Assembly: GCF_003173755.1 (NCBI RefSeq)
Contig: NZ_CP029553.1
Coordinates: forward strand, 4,612,001-4,676,000
Direction of reading: 5' to 3'
DNA: 64,000 bases
DNA from: Methylobacterium terrae
GTDB lineage: Bacteria; Pseudomonadota; Alphaproteobacteria; Rhizobiales; Beijerinckiaceae
A program made the position numbers and the translations under genes. Below, one piece after another: positions 37,480 to 45,956 of the stretch. Positions within the stretch are counted from its first letter, which is position 1, and every line of letters begins with the position of its first letter. Below the pieces are notes generated by a model. That model saw only the letters and a program-made list of their open reading frames with translations. It ran no database searches and was not told the DNA's origin.

Positions 37480-37827
37480 ATGAGAGGGCTGGGCGTCTTG
37501 GCCAATCTGGGCCTTCAGGGCGGATCGGGCTTTCCCGCCGGGCTGGGCATCCTGGCCGGGCTGGCGGCGGGCCTCGTCGCGGGCGCGGTTCACGCGCAGG
37601 CGCTGAGCGTCACGCAGATGCGCCAGGCCAACGTCTACGGCGTGATTCAGGTCGGCCCGCAGGTCAGGCCGACGACCGTCACGCAGACGGGCCAGTCGAA
37701 CATGGCCGGGATCATGCAGGCCGGTGCGAACCCGCGTGCCGGCATCGCACAGACCGGCCGCACCAACTCCGCCTTCATCGGCCAATACGAGACCGTCCTG
37801 CCGCGGGGCAGCCTGCGCATGCCGTGA
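37480..37827 (+). CDS. Curlin-like protein 2 (CsgB-like)
   Basis: A 115-residue exported protein: long signal region (LGILAGLAAGLVAGAVHAQA), then fewer, looser repeats (MRQANVYGVIQVG, VTQTGQSNMAGIMQAG, IAQTGRTNSAFIGQYE). The Q-x-G-x-x-N-x-A pattern is that of curlin/CsgB nucleator proteins. A GTG three codons upstream with GGAGG at 6 bases is an equally good start. Follows gene 1 by about 165 bases, same strand. Confidence 0.75.
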   Translation: MRGLGVLANLGLQGGSGFPAGLGILAGLAAGLVAGAVHAQALSVTQMRQANVYGVIQVGPQVRPTTVTQTGQSNMAGIMQAGANPRAGIAQTGRTNSAFIGQYETVLPRGSLRMP

Positions 37828-37911
37828 TCGCGGGCCGGGAGCCCGCCGCGCCCGCACGGCTGAATCTTTACGTACCTGCGCGACCCTCCCGATCTTCCTC
37901 GGGAGCGAGCG

Positions 37912-38265
37912 ATGACGCGCACGACCATGCTGGCGGGCCTGGCCCTGTCCCACCTCCTGTTCCAGGCGGGCGAGGCCGGGGCCCAGGGCCTCTCGGTGCA
38001 GCAGGCCAGCACCCGCAACTACCTCCACGTGATCCAGGCGCGGAGCCCGTTCCACACCCGCTCCTACACCCTGACGGCCACGACCGGTCACACCACCGTC
38101 ACCGAGATCGTGGCGATCGGGCCGGATCCCGCTCCCCTGAGCGTCGCCCAAACCGGACTCGCCAACCGCGCCTCGGTCTACCAGCTCGGCGTCGCGCCGA
38201 ACCTCGACGTCCGGCAGCAGGGCGTCGTCAACGCGGTCCGCGCCCAGCAGATCGCCATGCCGTAG
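37912..38265 (+). CDS. Curlin-like protein 3
   Basis: A 117-residue exported protein: signal peptide to AGAQG, then SVQQASTRNYLHVIQA, a histidine/threonine-rich middle (FHTRSYTLTATTGHTTVTE) and two clear curlin-type repeats (VAQTGLANRASVYQLG, VRQQGVVNAVRAQQ). The middle resembles CsgC/CsgH-type or minor-subunit sequences less than amyloid repeats. Likely an accessory or nucleator subunit. Confidence 0.68.
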   Translation: MTRTTMLAGLALSHLLFQAGEAGAQGLSVQQASTRNYLHVIQARSPFHTRSYTLTATTGHTTVTEIVAIGPDPAPLSVAQTGLANRASVYQLGVAPNLDVRQQGVVNAVRAQQIAMP

Positions 38266-38277
38266 GCGGCGTCATAC

Positions 38278-38311
38278 GATTTCCGGCCGATCGCGTCGCG
38301 ATGCGGAAATC
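38278..38311 (+). terminator. Hairpin after the curlin genes
   Basis: GATTTCCG (38278-38285) pairs with CGGAAATC (38304-38311), with further ATCGC/GCGAT pairing inside. Lies 13 bases after the third curlin stop. Confidence 0.6.
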
Positions 38312-38339
38312 AGCGTCGCTCAAGCGCCGCGCGGGCTGG

Positions 38340-38379
38340 TGATACGAGATCCGGAAGTAATCTTCCGGATCTCGTATCA
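38340..38379. terminator. Perfect 18-base inverted repeat at the csgG stop codon
   Basis: The arm at 38340-38357 (TGATACGAGATCCGGAAG) is exactly mirrored at 38362-38379 around a TAAT loop. The right arm includes the csgG stop (TGA on the minus strand). A very stable hairpin between convergent genes; no T-run on either side. Confidence 0.7.
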
Positions 38380-39363
38380 GTTCACCGCCGGGCTCGCGAC
38401 GTCGCTTCTCCTGAGTTCGGCCAGGCGGCCGGCCGGCGCCAGCGTCCCGGTCCGGATCGGGGCGGGCGCGGTCTCGCCGCGGCGCGGCGCGTCGTCCGGC
38501 TTGCGCGGTGCGCGCGCCGTCGGCGTCTTGTCGGGAGCAGGTGTGGGGGAGGCGGGCACCTTGCGCATCCAGATGCCGCGGGCGCTGCCCTGGCGGACGA
38601 GCTCGTAGACGCTGGCCTCGATCGCCTCGCGCACGGCGGTCTGCACCGCCTCCTGGAAGCTCGCCGCCACCTGGGCGTCGAGGATGCGGCGGCCGAGGAC
38701 GCGGGTGACGCTGGCATTCGCCCCCGCGGTCACGATCGGGCGCGAGGCGTTGATCGAGGTGACCACGACGCCGTCGCGCACGCGCACGAGGCGCAGGTTG
38801 ACGGTGACGAGGTCCTTGCTCTGGTTGAGGCCGCCGCCGTAGCCGCCGAACAGCACGCTGCCCGATGCCGCCTGGGTCGGCGAATCGTAGGAGACGACGC
38901 CGCCGGTGACGATGTACTCGGCGAACCTCAGGGGGTCGATCAGGTCCTTGGGATCGCGCTTGAGGAAGGCGTAGGTGTCCTGGATCAGCTTGCGCTCCCG
39001 CAGCAGGCTGTCGAGGTAGCCGCGCTCCACGACGTTGAACCAGCAGCCCTGGCCGGCGGTCTTGAGCGCGTCGACGAGGATCGCCGAGGCACCCTGCGTG
39101 ATGGCGCGGGAGAATTCCGGGAAGCCGACCCGGACCGACGACTTGTTCTGGCCCGTCAGGTCCTGGAAGTCGTAGACCGCGACGTTCAGCGGCGCGGCCG
39201 GGGCCGGAGGCAAGGTGGCGAGCTCCTGGCCCGTATTGGTCAGGGTGCCGACCGCCGGACGGATCCCGAGCGATCCGGTGTAGTCGTAGCGCGCGCAGGC
39301 GCCGAGGCCTGCCGGCAGGCCCAGCAGCGAGAGTCCGAGAGCGAGCCCGCGCATCCGTCTCAT
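38377..39363 (-). CDS. csgG: Curli secretion channel CsgG
   Basis: A 328-residue outer-membrane lipoprotein. Lipobox AGLGAC; then LNVAVYDFQDLTGQNKS, SRAITQGASAILVDALK, WFNVVERGYLDSLLRERKLI, YIVTGGVVSYDS and LRLVRVRDGVVVTSINASR, all matching CsgG. Nine such subunits make the curlin export pore. About 60 extra C-terminal residues are proline/arginine-rich. No CsgE or CsgF gene is seen nearby. A GTG one codon upstream or the ATG three codons downstream are alternative starts. Confidence 0.93.
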   Translation of the reverse strand: MRRMRGLALGLSLLGLPAGLGACARYDYTGSLGIRPAVGTLTNTGQELATLPPAPAAPLNVAVYDFQDLTGQNKSSVRVGFPEFSRAITQGASAILVDALKTAGQGCWFNVVERGYLDSLLRERKLIQDTYAFLKRDPKDLIDPLRFAEYIVTGGVVSYDSPTQAASGSVLFGGYGGGLNQSKDLVTVNLRLVRVRDGVVVTSINASRPIVTAGANASVTRVLGRRILDAQVAASFQEAVQTAVREAIEASVYELVRQGSARGIWMRKVPASPTPAPDKTPTARAPRKPDDAPRRGETAPAPIRTGTLAPAGRLAELRRSDVASPAVN

Positions 39364-39519
39364 CACGTTTCCGTCCCACCTCGCCCGCGTTCCAGCGCGA
39401 AGGCCAGTATGGTTAATTCAACAGTAAGATTAATTTAGTATGAAACCGGCTCAGGCAGCGGTTCGTTGAGTCTTCGGTTCGATTGCAGACCGAACCAAGG
39501 GGCGGCCCGCCGTCGTCCT

Positions 39520-39600
39520 AGTGCACCTCACAAAACTCCCGCTGCGCGGACCCCGCCACAGCGAGCGGCGACGGTGATCGGGAGTTTTGTGAGAGACACT
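39520..39600. mobile_element. MITE-like element with inverted ends
   Basis: An 81-base segment bounded by AGTG...CACT. Perfect 15-base inverted repeats CTCACAAAACTCCCG (39527-39541) and CGGGAGTTTTGTGAG (39579-39593) surround 37 GC-rich bases. No coding capacity. The ends look like transposon termini, and a TA abuts the left end. No transposase in the window matches. Confidence 0.5.
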
Positions 39601-39634
39601 TTATCTTCGCTATGTCGCAGAAAGGGAGAAGACC

Positions 39635-39958
39635 ATGTCGTTGCACGGGCCACTCATGTTCCTCCTGGCGGCCCTGGCCGCGACGGGCGCCCTCGCGCAG
39701 TCCGTGCCGGCAACGAACGACGTTGCGGCCTGCACGCTCATCGCGGACCCGACGGCGCAGAGACTCTGCCTGGAGAGCGCGCGTCAGTCGCGGCCGGCGG
39801 CGACCTTCGACCCGACGGCCCAGAAGCAGCGCGCCGAGCGGCGTCCGCCGCCCGGTCGCGACGCCCTGAGCCCGGTCACGAAGCCGGGTGCGGCCACGAA
39901 GGCGGCCACGACCCCGGAGAGCTATCGCGAGACCAAGTGGCGGCTGCAGATCCCTTGA
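39635..39958 (+). CDS. Small exported hypothetical protein
   Basis: 107 residues with a signal peptide (MFLLAALAATGALAQ) and a mature part with two cysteines (AACTLIADPTAQRLCLESA), followed by a basic, proline-rich, probably disordered tail ending ETKWRLQIP. A GGGAGAAGACC ribosome site precedes the ATG. No family recognised. The adjoining MITE-like element lies 34 bases upstream and could affect its promoter. Confidence 0.65.
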   Translation: MSLHGPLMFLLAALAATGALAQSVPATNDVAACTLIADPTAQRLCLESARQSRPAATFDPTAQKQRAERRPPPGRDALSPVTKPGAATKAATTPESYRETKWRLQIP

Positions 39959-39970
39959 GGATCCGGTCTC

Positions 39971-41803
39971 TCACTCCGCGGTCGCGTCGACCGTCAGGCG
40001 GTCGAAGATCTTGCCCGGGCTCGGGGCGGAGCTGAAATCCATCAGGCCGAGCCCGCCCGGATCCTTGGCGGCCGCGTTGACCGAGAGGCGGCCGGGCTTG
40101 ACCACGAAGCGCGACACCGCTGCGCCGAGCGCCCTGGCGGAGGGCGAGCCGCCGAGGACGGCGGGGATCCCCAGCATCGCGGCGGTGCCGTACTCGCGCT
40201 GCAGCTCCTCGGGCTTGAGGCTCTGGGCCTTGGCCTGCTGGTCGACGAAGCGCTGGAACAGGCCGCCATTCTCCAGGGTGAGGCCCAGGGACTTGGCGCT
40301 GGCGCCGAGCAAGGCCAGGGACGACACCATCGGCTCGGGGTCGAACACCTCCTTGCCGATCCCGCCGATCGTGCCGGTGATCCGCGCGGTGCCCATGTCC
40401 TTGGCCGAGATGGTCACGTCCCGCAGGCTCACCTCCCGGGCCGCCTCGTCCCAGCGGGCGTCGATCCGGCCGGAGAGGTCGAGGGCGGTGTAGCCGAGGC
40501 CGGCGAGGTCGGAGAGGACCGGCGCCGTGGTGCCGGGCGGGACCGCGGTGGTGAAGCCGTCGACGACGAGGCGCGAGGCGGTCGGCACGCCGTCGCGCGG
40601 CTCGCTCATGTCGAGGCTGCCGCCGCGCACGGAAAAGCGCAGCGGACCCGACGAGGCGGCGAGCGGATCCGCACCTTGGGCCGGCAGATCCACGTCGAGG
40701 GCGTCGAAGGCGATGCGGGCGAGGGAGGGGGCGTAGCGGCGCATCTCGGCCGGGTCGAGCGGGCCGGCGGCGGCGCGGCGCAGGCCTTCCAGCACCGGCT
40801 TCAGCGACAGGCCGGAGAGGGACAGCCCCTTCAACGCGACCTGGCCGGACGCGGCCTCGACCTTCAGGCCCTCGGCCTTCATCAGGCCGGTGCCGCCCTC
40901 GGGCGCGTAGCTCAGCCGGGCGAGGCTCGCCTGGACCGGGTTCGGCTTCGGCCCGCCGCCGGGCGCCGCGAGGGTGATGCCGCTGATCTCGAGCCCGCCG
41001 AGGCCGATCCCGTCGAGGAGGTCCGCGGCGAGGCCCGCCATGCGCGCCCGCTCCGGGTTCCCGGGCTTCTCGGCCGCGTCCTTGCCCGCGCCCTCCGCCA
41101 GCGCCCGGACCGTCTCGCCCCACGGGATCGTGGTCGGCCGGGCGGCGAGGTCGCGGGCGTCGATCCGGGCGATGCGGAAGGCCGCCCCGTCGGGGCCGGT
41201 GAGCGCGATGTCCTCGGCGGTGATCCCGCCATAGACCCGGATCGGCGCCGCGTCGGGCCCGCCGGCCTCGGTGAACAGGCGCGCGAGGCCCGGAAGGTCG
41301 ATCTCGCGGGCGCTCAGGCGGCCGTAGGCGCCGGCGGCGTCGGGCCCCGGCCCCTCGACCGTCAGCGTCGCGCCGCCGGCCTCGAGCGTGCCGATCCGGC
41401 CCGCGGTCACGTCGCGCGCGACGACGTCGTGATAGACCGCGACCTGGACGCGCCCGCCCGCCGGCTGCTCGACGCGCAGGACCGGGATCACGATCTCGCG
41501 GGCGGAGAGCGTGTCGAGGCGGGTCCGCCACGGGGCGGGCCCGGCCGGATCGAGGATGGCCCGCGCCTCGTCCCGCGACAGGCCGGTGCCGCGCAGTTCG
41601 AGCTTCGGCGCCTTCAGGGTCACCGGTCCCAGCGGCACCACCACCTCGTCGAGGGCGACGGTCGCGCCTTGTCCCGGCGCCCCTTGTGCGAGCGCCGGGC
41701 CGGCGAGGAGCGGCACGGCCGCCGGCAGGCCGGCGGCGACCGTCGTGCAGGCGAAGACACCGAGCGCGGCCCGGGCCACGCCCGTTGTGAGAGAGCGGGT
41801 CAT
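39971..41803 (-). CDS. Large exported protein of unknown function
   Basis: 610 residues with a signal peptide (to PALAQG). The mature protein is a long series of beta segments such as LKAPKLELRGTGLS, IGTLEAGGATLTVEGPG, LGGLEISGITLAAPGG and SARITGTIGG-like stretches, reminiscent of AsmA-like or repeat beta-rich envelope proteins. Similar proteins occur in Rhizobiales without assigned function. No lipobox or C-terminal barrel signature. Convergent with the small gene before it, 12 bases apart. Confidence 0.75.
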   Translation of the reverse strand: MTRSLTTGVARAALGVFACTTVAAGLPAAVPLLAGPALAQGAPGQGATVALDEVVVPLGPVTLKAPKLELRGTGLSRDEARAILDPAGPAPWRTRLDTLSAREIVIPVLRVEQPAGGRVQVAVYHDVVARDVTAGRIGTLEAGGATLTVEGPGPDAAGAYGRLSAREIDLPGLARLFTEAGGPDAAPIRVYGGITAEDIALTGPDGAAFRIARIDARDLAARPTTIPWGETVRALAEGAGKDAAEKPGNPERARMAGLAADLLDGIGLGGLEISGITLAAPGGGPKPNPVQASLARLSYAPEGGTGLMKAEGLKVEAASGQVALKGLSLSGLSLKPVLEGLRRAAAGPLDPAEMRRYAPSLARIAFDALDVDLPAQGADPLAASSGPLRFSVRGGSLDMSEPRDGVPTASRLVVDGFTTAVPPGTTAPVLSDLAGLGYTALDLSGRIDARWDEAAREVSLRDVTISAKDMGTARITGTIGGIGKEVFDPEPMVSSLALLGASAKSLGLTLENGGLFQRFVDQQAKAQSLKPEELQREYGTAAMLGIPAVLGGSPSARALGAAVSRFVVKPGRLSVNAAAKDPGGLGLMDFSSAPSPGKIFDRLTVDATAE

Positions 41804-41843
41804 GGCGGAACGTCCCGGGATCGAGAGAGACAGAAAGTGGAGC

Positions 41844-42170
41844 CTAGAGGGAGAACGAGGTGCCGCAGCCGCAGGAGGCGGTGGCCTGCGGGTTCTCGAT
41901 CTTGAACGACTGGCCGATCAGGTCGTTGACGAAGTCGATCGTCGCGCCCTCCATGTACGGGAGCGAGGTCGGATCGACCAGGACCGTGGCGCCGTCCTGC
42001 TCCACCGCCAGGTCGTCGTCGGTGCGGTCCTGCGCGATGTCGAAGGCGTACTGGAACCCGGAGCAGCCGCCGCCATTCACGCTGATGCGCAGCATAGAGC
42101 CGGGCGGCTCGGAGCCCATGATCTCGTTGATGCGGCGGGCGGCGCGGGACGTCAGGGTGATCGGGGTCAT
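41844..42170 (-). CDS. erpA: Iron-sulfur cluster insertion protein, A-type (ErpA/IscA)
   Basis: A 108-residue A-type carrier. Core: ITLTSRAARRINEIM, LRISVNGGGCSGFQYAFD and the C-terminal SCGCGTSF, giving the three conserved cysteines that hold a transferable Fe-S cluster. The start MTPITLTS matches the family; the open frame extends 29 codons further but that part is not conserved-like. Placement next to the dgt-like gene is common in Rhizobiales. ErpA versus IscA/SufA cannot be settled by eye. Confidence 0.88.
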   Translation of the reverse strand: MTPITLTSRAARRINEIMGSEPPGSMLRISVNGGGCSGFQYAFDIAQDRTDDDLAVEQDGATVLVDPTSLPYMEGATIDFVNDLIGQSFKIENPQATASCGCGTSFSL

Positions 42171-42217
42171 CGACGGCTTCTCGGGTGGGGGTCCGGCGTG
42201 CGATGGCAACATAAGAA

Positions 42218-43582
42218 TTGAGAGCGTGCGCCGCAACAGCGGCGCGAGAATGGTCATGGACGCCTGCGCCGCGACGGCGGCGCGAGAGTGGTCACGGACG
42301 AGCTGCGCCGCGACGGCGGCGCAGGGATGCGATCGGGGGGCTGGAACGTGAGACGGACAGGCGAGCGCTGGCGGGCCCCTACGGCAGCGACCCGTTCGCG
42401 TCGCGCGGGCGGCTGATCCCCGAGGGCGCCTCGCCGACCCGCACGGACTTCCAGCGCGACCGCGACCGGATCGTGCATTCGGCGTCCTTCCGGCGGCTCA
42501 AGCACAAGACCCAGGTCTTCGTCCACCACGAGGGCGACCATTACCGCACCCGCCTGACCCACACCCTGGAGGTGAGCCAGATCGCCCGGGCGCTCGCCCG
42601 CGCGCTCGGCTTCGACGAGGACTTGGCCGAGGCGCTGGCGCTCGCCCACGACCTCGGCCACACCTGCTTCGGCCATACCGGCGAGGACGCGCTGCACGCC
42701 TGCATGCGCGATCACGGCGGCTTCGACCACAACGCCCAGGCCCTGCGCCTGGTGACCCGGCTGGAGCGGCGCTACGCCACCTTCGACGGGCTCAACCTGA
42801 CCTGGGAGACCCTCGAGGGCCTCGTCAAGCACAACGGCCCGCTCCTGACCCCGGACGGCCGCCCGACGCCGCATTACGCCGAGGGCGGGATCCCGGTCGC
42901 GATCACCGAGTACAACGCGCTCAACGACCTCGAGCTCGCGACCTTCGCCGGCCCCGAGGCCCAGGTCGCGGCGCTCGCCGACGACATCGCCTACGACGCC
43001 CACGACCTCGACGACGGGTTGCGCGCCGACCTCTTCTCCCTCGACGACCTCGCGGAGGTGCCGTTCCTCGCCGGCCTCCTCGACGAGATCCGCCGCACCT
43101 ATCCGGGCCTCGAGCGCTCGCGGGTGGTGCACGAGCTCGCCCGCCGGGTCATCACCCGCTTCGTCGAGGACGTGATCGCCGAGGCCGAGCGGCGCCTCGC
43201 CGATCTCCGGCCGGCCGACGCCGCCGCGATCCGCCACGCCCCGGCCCCGGTGGTCGCCTTCTCGGAGGCGATGGCCGCGGCCGACCGGGACATCAAGACC
43301 TTCCTGTTCGCCCGGATGTACCGCCATCCCGGCGTGATGGCGGTGCGCCGCCGCGCCGCCTCGATCGTCGACGATCTGTTCTCGGCCTTCCGGCGCGACC
43401 CGACCCGGATGCCCGAGGAGTGGAGCGCGGGCCTCGCCGGCCCCGACGACCCCCGCACCCCGCGCCGCGTCGCCGACTTCATCGCCGGCATGACCGACAA
43501 CTACGCGGTGAGCCAGCACCGCCGGCTGTTTCCCGAGACGCCGGACCTGCACTGGGTGATCTGGCCGGGGCTGGAGGGGTAA
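42218..43582 (+). CDS. dgt: Deoxyguanosinetriphosphate triphosphohydrolase-like protein
   Basis: An HD-domain hydrolase releasing tripolyphosphate from dNTPs. Conserved N-terminus [13 protein letters not shown] and [21 protein letters not shown] motif [18 protein letters not shown] then [16 protein letters not shown], with the metal-binding H...HD...D residues. No ATG or GTG lies in frame before the conserved part: the only standard candidate is a TTG at 42218, which would translate the tandem repeat into arginine-rich sequence; a CTG at 42341 is another possibility. The start is therefore unsure, the rest secure (about 413 residues from 42341). Confidence 0.87.
   Translation: MRACAATAAREWSWTPAPRRRRESGHGRAAPRRRRRDAIGGLERETDRRALAGPYGSDPFASRGRLIPEGASPTRTDFQRDRDRIVHSASFRRLKHKTQVFVHHEGDHYRTRLTHTLEVSQIARALARALGFDEDLAEALALAHDLGHTCFGHTGEDALHACMRDHGGFDHNAQALRLVTRLERRYATFDGLNLTWETLEGLVKHNGPLLTPDGRPTPHYAEGGIPVAITEYNALNDLELATFAGPEAQVAALADDIAYDAHDLDDGLRADLFSLDDLAEVPFLAGLLDEIRRTYPGLERSRVVHELARRVITRFVEDVIAEAERRLADLRPADAAAIRHAPAPVVAFSEAMAAADRDIKTFLFARMYRHPGVMAVRRRAASIVDDLFSAFRRDPTRMPEEWSAGLAGPDDPRTPRRVADFIAGMTDNYAVSQHRRLFPETPDLHWVIWPGLEG
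42227..42325. repeat. Tandem palindromic repeat before the dgt-like gene
   Basis: Two full units (38 and 39 bases, starting TGCGCCGC) and a third partial one. Each contains GCGCCGC mirrored by GCGGCGC, so each can form a 7-base-pair hairpin. It lies in the 170 bases between the erpA start and the first conserved residue of the dgt-like protein. Confidence 0.75.
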
Positions 43583-43617
43583 GGGGCGCGGCCCGGCCGG
43601 CTGCGCCCTCGTCTCGG

Positions 43618-44415
43618 TCAGCTGCTCGCGGTCGGGGCGATCAGCGTCTCGGTCGCGCCGGCCGGGTCCATGCCGATGCGGCCCCAGCCCGGCAGCTTCA
43701 GGGCCGGGCGGCGCAGGTCGAGCCCCGCCACCGCGCCGAGCACGTTGACCTCGATCCCCTCGACCCAGCCGAGGGTGAGGCCGAGATAGCCCCGGGCCGA
43801 GAGCTGGAACCCCGTGCGGCTCGGGGTCCGGGCGATCGGGCGCTCCGGGTAATCCTTGCCCAGAGCCGTCGGCGGCAGCGCGACCTGGAGTTCCGGCACC
43901 GCCCGCAGCACGTGGGCCACGAAGGTGTTGGAGTTCGGCCCCGGCCAGGCGCTGTAGCTGCCCGCCTTCCGGTAGGGATAGGCCGCGACCGCCTCGCGGA
44001 TGCGCGGCACGGCGCGCGCCGCCGCCTCGCCGTCGAGGGCGAGCACCACCTGCGGCGGGTTGCCGAACCAGCGCGCGTCGGCCGCGTAGGCGTCGGTGCG
44101 CACCGGCAGGCCCCAGCCGACCACGTCGTAGCGGGTGTAGCGCGGGGCGCCGGCCTCCTTGACGACGATCCAGGTGTGATGGGCGAAGATGCCCCGCCAG
44201 CGCCCGACCCGGGCGGCGTAGATCCGCACGGTCGCCTCCGGTGCAGCCGCCGCGGCGGGCAGGAGCCGCGCGCTCGACCAGTCGGCGGTGGCCCAGTCGG
44301 GCGCGAGGTCGTCGCGGCTCCACCACCACAGGGCGTGGGTGGCGAGCGGCAGCAGGAACAGGAGGAGAAGCGCGAGCACGACCGTGCGCGCGAGCCAGGC
44401 CAGGGCGAGGAGCAT
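43618..44415 (-). CDS. DUF3750 membrane-anchored protein
   Basis: 265 residues. One N-terminal helix (VVLALLLLFLLPLATHALWW) then a periplasmic domain with VRIYAARVGRWRGIFAHHTWIVV, YDVVGWGLPVR, GPNSNTFVAHVLR and KDYPERPIA. The HTWIVVK and NSNTFVAH pieces match DUF3750 proteins, with an invariant-looking histidine and asparagine reminiscent of NlpC/P60-like folds, but activity is unknown. A GTG at 44433 is an alternative start. Confidence 0.8.
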   Translation of the reverse strand: MLLALAWLARTVVLALLLLFLLPLATHALWWWSRDDLAPDWATADWSSARLLPAAAAAPEATVRIYAARVGRWRGIFAHHTWIVVKEAGAPRYTRYDVVGWGLPVRTDAYAADARWFGNPPQVVLALDGEAAARAVPRIREAVAAYPYRKAGSYSAWPGPNSNTFVAHVLRAVPELQVALPPTALGKDYPERPIARTPSRTGFQLSARGYLGLTLGWVEGIEVNVLGAVAGLDLRRPALKLPGWGRIGMDPAGATETLIAPTASS

Positions 44416-44545
44416 GACCGTGAAGATGGTCACCCGAGCGTGGCGGCGCAACCGGCAAGGCCCTGCGCCGTTCTCGTACGAACCGGAGCCGCACGAGACC
44501 GTTATCGACGGGCAAGTGTACTGCGGACAGGTATGGGAGAGCGCG

Positions 44546-45076
44546 ATGGCCGAGGTGAAGCGGGTGCTGGACGCCCTGGTGCGCAGCCGCCGCGGTGGGC
44601 TCGCGGCTTCCGCCGCCCTCGGCGGCCTGGCGCTGCTCACCGGGCTCGCCCTGCGGGCGACGCAGCGCGAGGCGCCGGCCGGCACGGCCGGGAAGCCCGC
44701 CGGCACCCCTGTCGAGGCCGGCGCGCTCAGCGACGACGACGCGACGCTCTGCCTGCGCATCATGGTGGCGGCCTCGGCCGCCGACGGGGTGATCGATGCC
44801 CGCGAGCGCGAGCGCCTCGACGCGGCGGTGGCCGAGTCCGGCCTCGACCTCGCCGGCCGGCAATGGCTCGCCCGCGAGCTCGAGGATCCGGCGACGATCG
44901 ACGAGATCGCCGACCGGGTGCGGGATCCCGAGACCGGCGCCCGCGTCTACGCCGCGGCCCGCCTCGCCATCGATCCCGATACGATGCAGGAGCGCACCTT
45001 CCTGCGGATGCTCGCCGAGGCCCTCGACCTCGACGAGAACGCGGTCGCCCGGGTCGAGACCGGCCTCGCGGCCTGA
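44546..45076 (+). CDS. DUF533/TerB-like inner-membrane protein (YebE-like)
   Basis: 176 residues. One helix near 17-37 (GLAASAALGGLALLTGLAL) and a C-terminal all-helical TerB-like domain: LCLRIMVAASAADGVIDARERERL, an acidic metal-site-like turn, and LDLDENAVARVETGLAA. This is the DUF533/YebE layout; function unknown. Start MAEVKRVL preceded by GGGAGA. Followed 16 bases later by the DUF1206 gene. Confidence 0.8.
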   Translation: MAEVKRVLDALVRSRRGGLAASAALGGLALLTGLALRATQREAPAGTAGKPAGTPVEAGALSDDDATLCLRIMVAASAADGVIDARERERLDAAVAESGLDLAGRQWLARELEDPATIDEIADRVRDPETGARVYAAARLAIDPDTMQERTFLRMLAEALDLDENAVARVETGLAA

Positions 45077-45092
45077 CCGGAGCCGGGGATCC

Positions 45093-45935
45093 ATGCACGC
45101 CGCCGGCCGGCACGCCCTCGAACTGCTCGCCCGCCTCGGCTACGGCGCCCGCGGCGTCACCTACTGCCTCGTCGGCGGCCTCGCGGTGCTGGCGGCGATC
45201 GGCGTCGGCGGCCAGACCGGGGGCAGCCGCAGCGCGCTCCTGATCCTGCTCGAGCGGCCCTTCGGCTGGATCCTGCTCGGGATCGTCGCGTTCGGGCTTG
45301 CCGCCTTCGCGCTGTGGCGGGTGGTCGAGGCGATCACCGACGCCGATGCTTACGGCCGCTCGGCCAAGGGGCTGGCGACCCGGGCCGGCCACCTCGTCAG
45401 CGGCGTGACCTATGGCGGCCTCGGCGCCTCGATGATGACGGCGGCACTCGGGCGCGGCACCGCCCGCCAGGCGGAGGACCAGGGCGCCCGCGACTGGACC
45501 GCCTGGCTCTTGCAGCAGCCTTTGGGCCAGTGGCTCGTCGGCGCGGTCGGGCTGATCGTGATCGGCGCCGGCCTCGCCTTCGCGTGGAAGGCCTGGAAGG
45601 GCGACGTGTGCAAGCGCCTGTCGGTGCCGCACGACGCCCGCGACTGGGTGCGCCATGTCGGCCGCTTCGGCTACGCCGCCCGGGCGCTGACCTTCGGGCT
45701 GATCGGCGGCTTCCTGATCGCGGCGGCGCTCGCCAGCCGGTCGAGCGAGGTCAAGGGCCTCGGCGGCGCCCTGCAGACCCTGCGCGGCGAACCCTACGGC
45801 TGGGTGCTGCTCGGCCTCACCGCGGCCGGCCTCGCCGCCTTCGGGGTGTTCGGCCTCGTCCAGGCCCGCTACCGCCGCATCGAGCCGCCGGACCTCGACG
45901 CGGCGCGCCGGGCCGTGAAGGATATCGCGGGATAG
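45093..45935 (+). CDS. DUF1206 membrane protein
   Basis: 280 residues, six membrane helices in three repeats. Each repeat begins with a GY/GH...ARG or SG turn: LARLGYGARGVTYCLVGGLA, ATRAGHLVSGVTYGGLGAS and VGRFGYAARALTFGLIGGF. That triple pattern defines DUF1206. Function unknown. Probably cotranscribed with the DUF533-like gene and the DUF3237 gene (21 bases further). Confidence 0.87.
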   Translation: MHAAGRHALELLARLGYGARGVTYCLVGGLAVLAAIGVGGQTGGSRSALLILLERPFGWILLGIVAFGLAAFALWRVVEAITDADAYGRSAKGLATRAGHLVSGVTYGGLGASMMTAALGRGTARQAEDQGARDWTAWLLQQPLGQWLVGAVGLIVIGAGLAFAWKAWKGDVCKRLSVPHDARDWVRHVGRFGYAARALTFGLIGGFLIAAALASRSSEVKGLGGALQTLRGEPYGWVLLGLTAAGLAAFGVFGLVQARYRRIEPPDLDAARRAVKDIAG

Positions 45936-45956
45936 ACCGATCCGTCAGGAGATTGC

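Noticed and set aside
37303..38151. 282-residue minus ORF covering the curlin-like genes
   Set aside because: Antisense shadow; the plus-strand genes have signal peptides, curlin repeats and ribosome sites.
42254..45094. Very long antisense ORF across dgt, DUF3750 and neighbours
   Set aside because: Spans several certain genes on both strands and has shadow-type composition.
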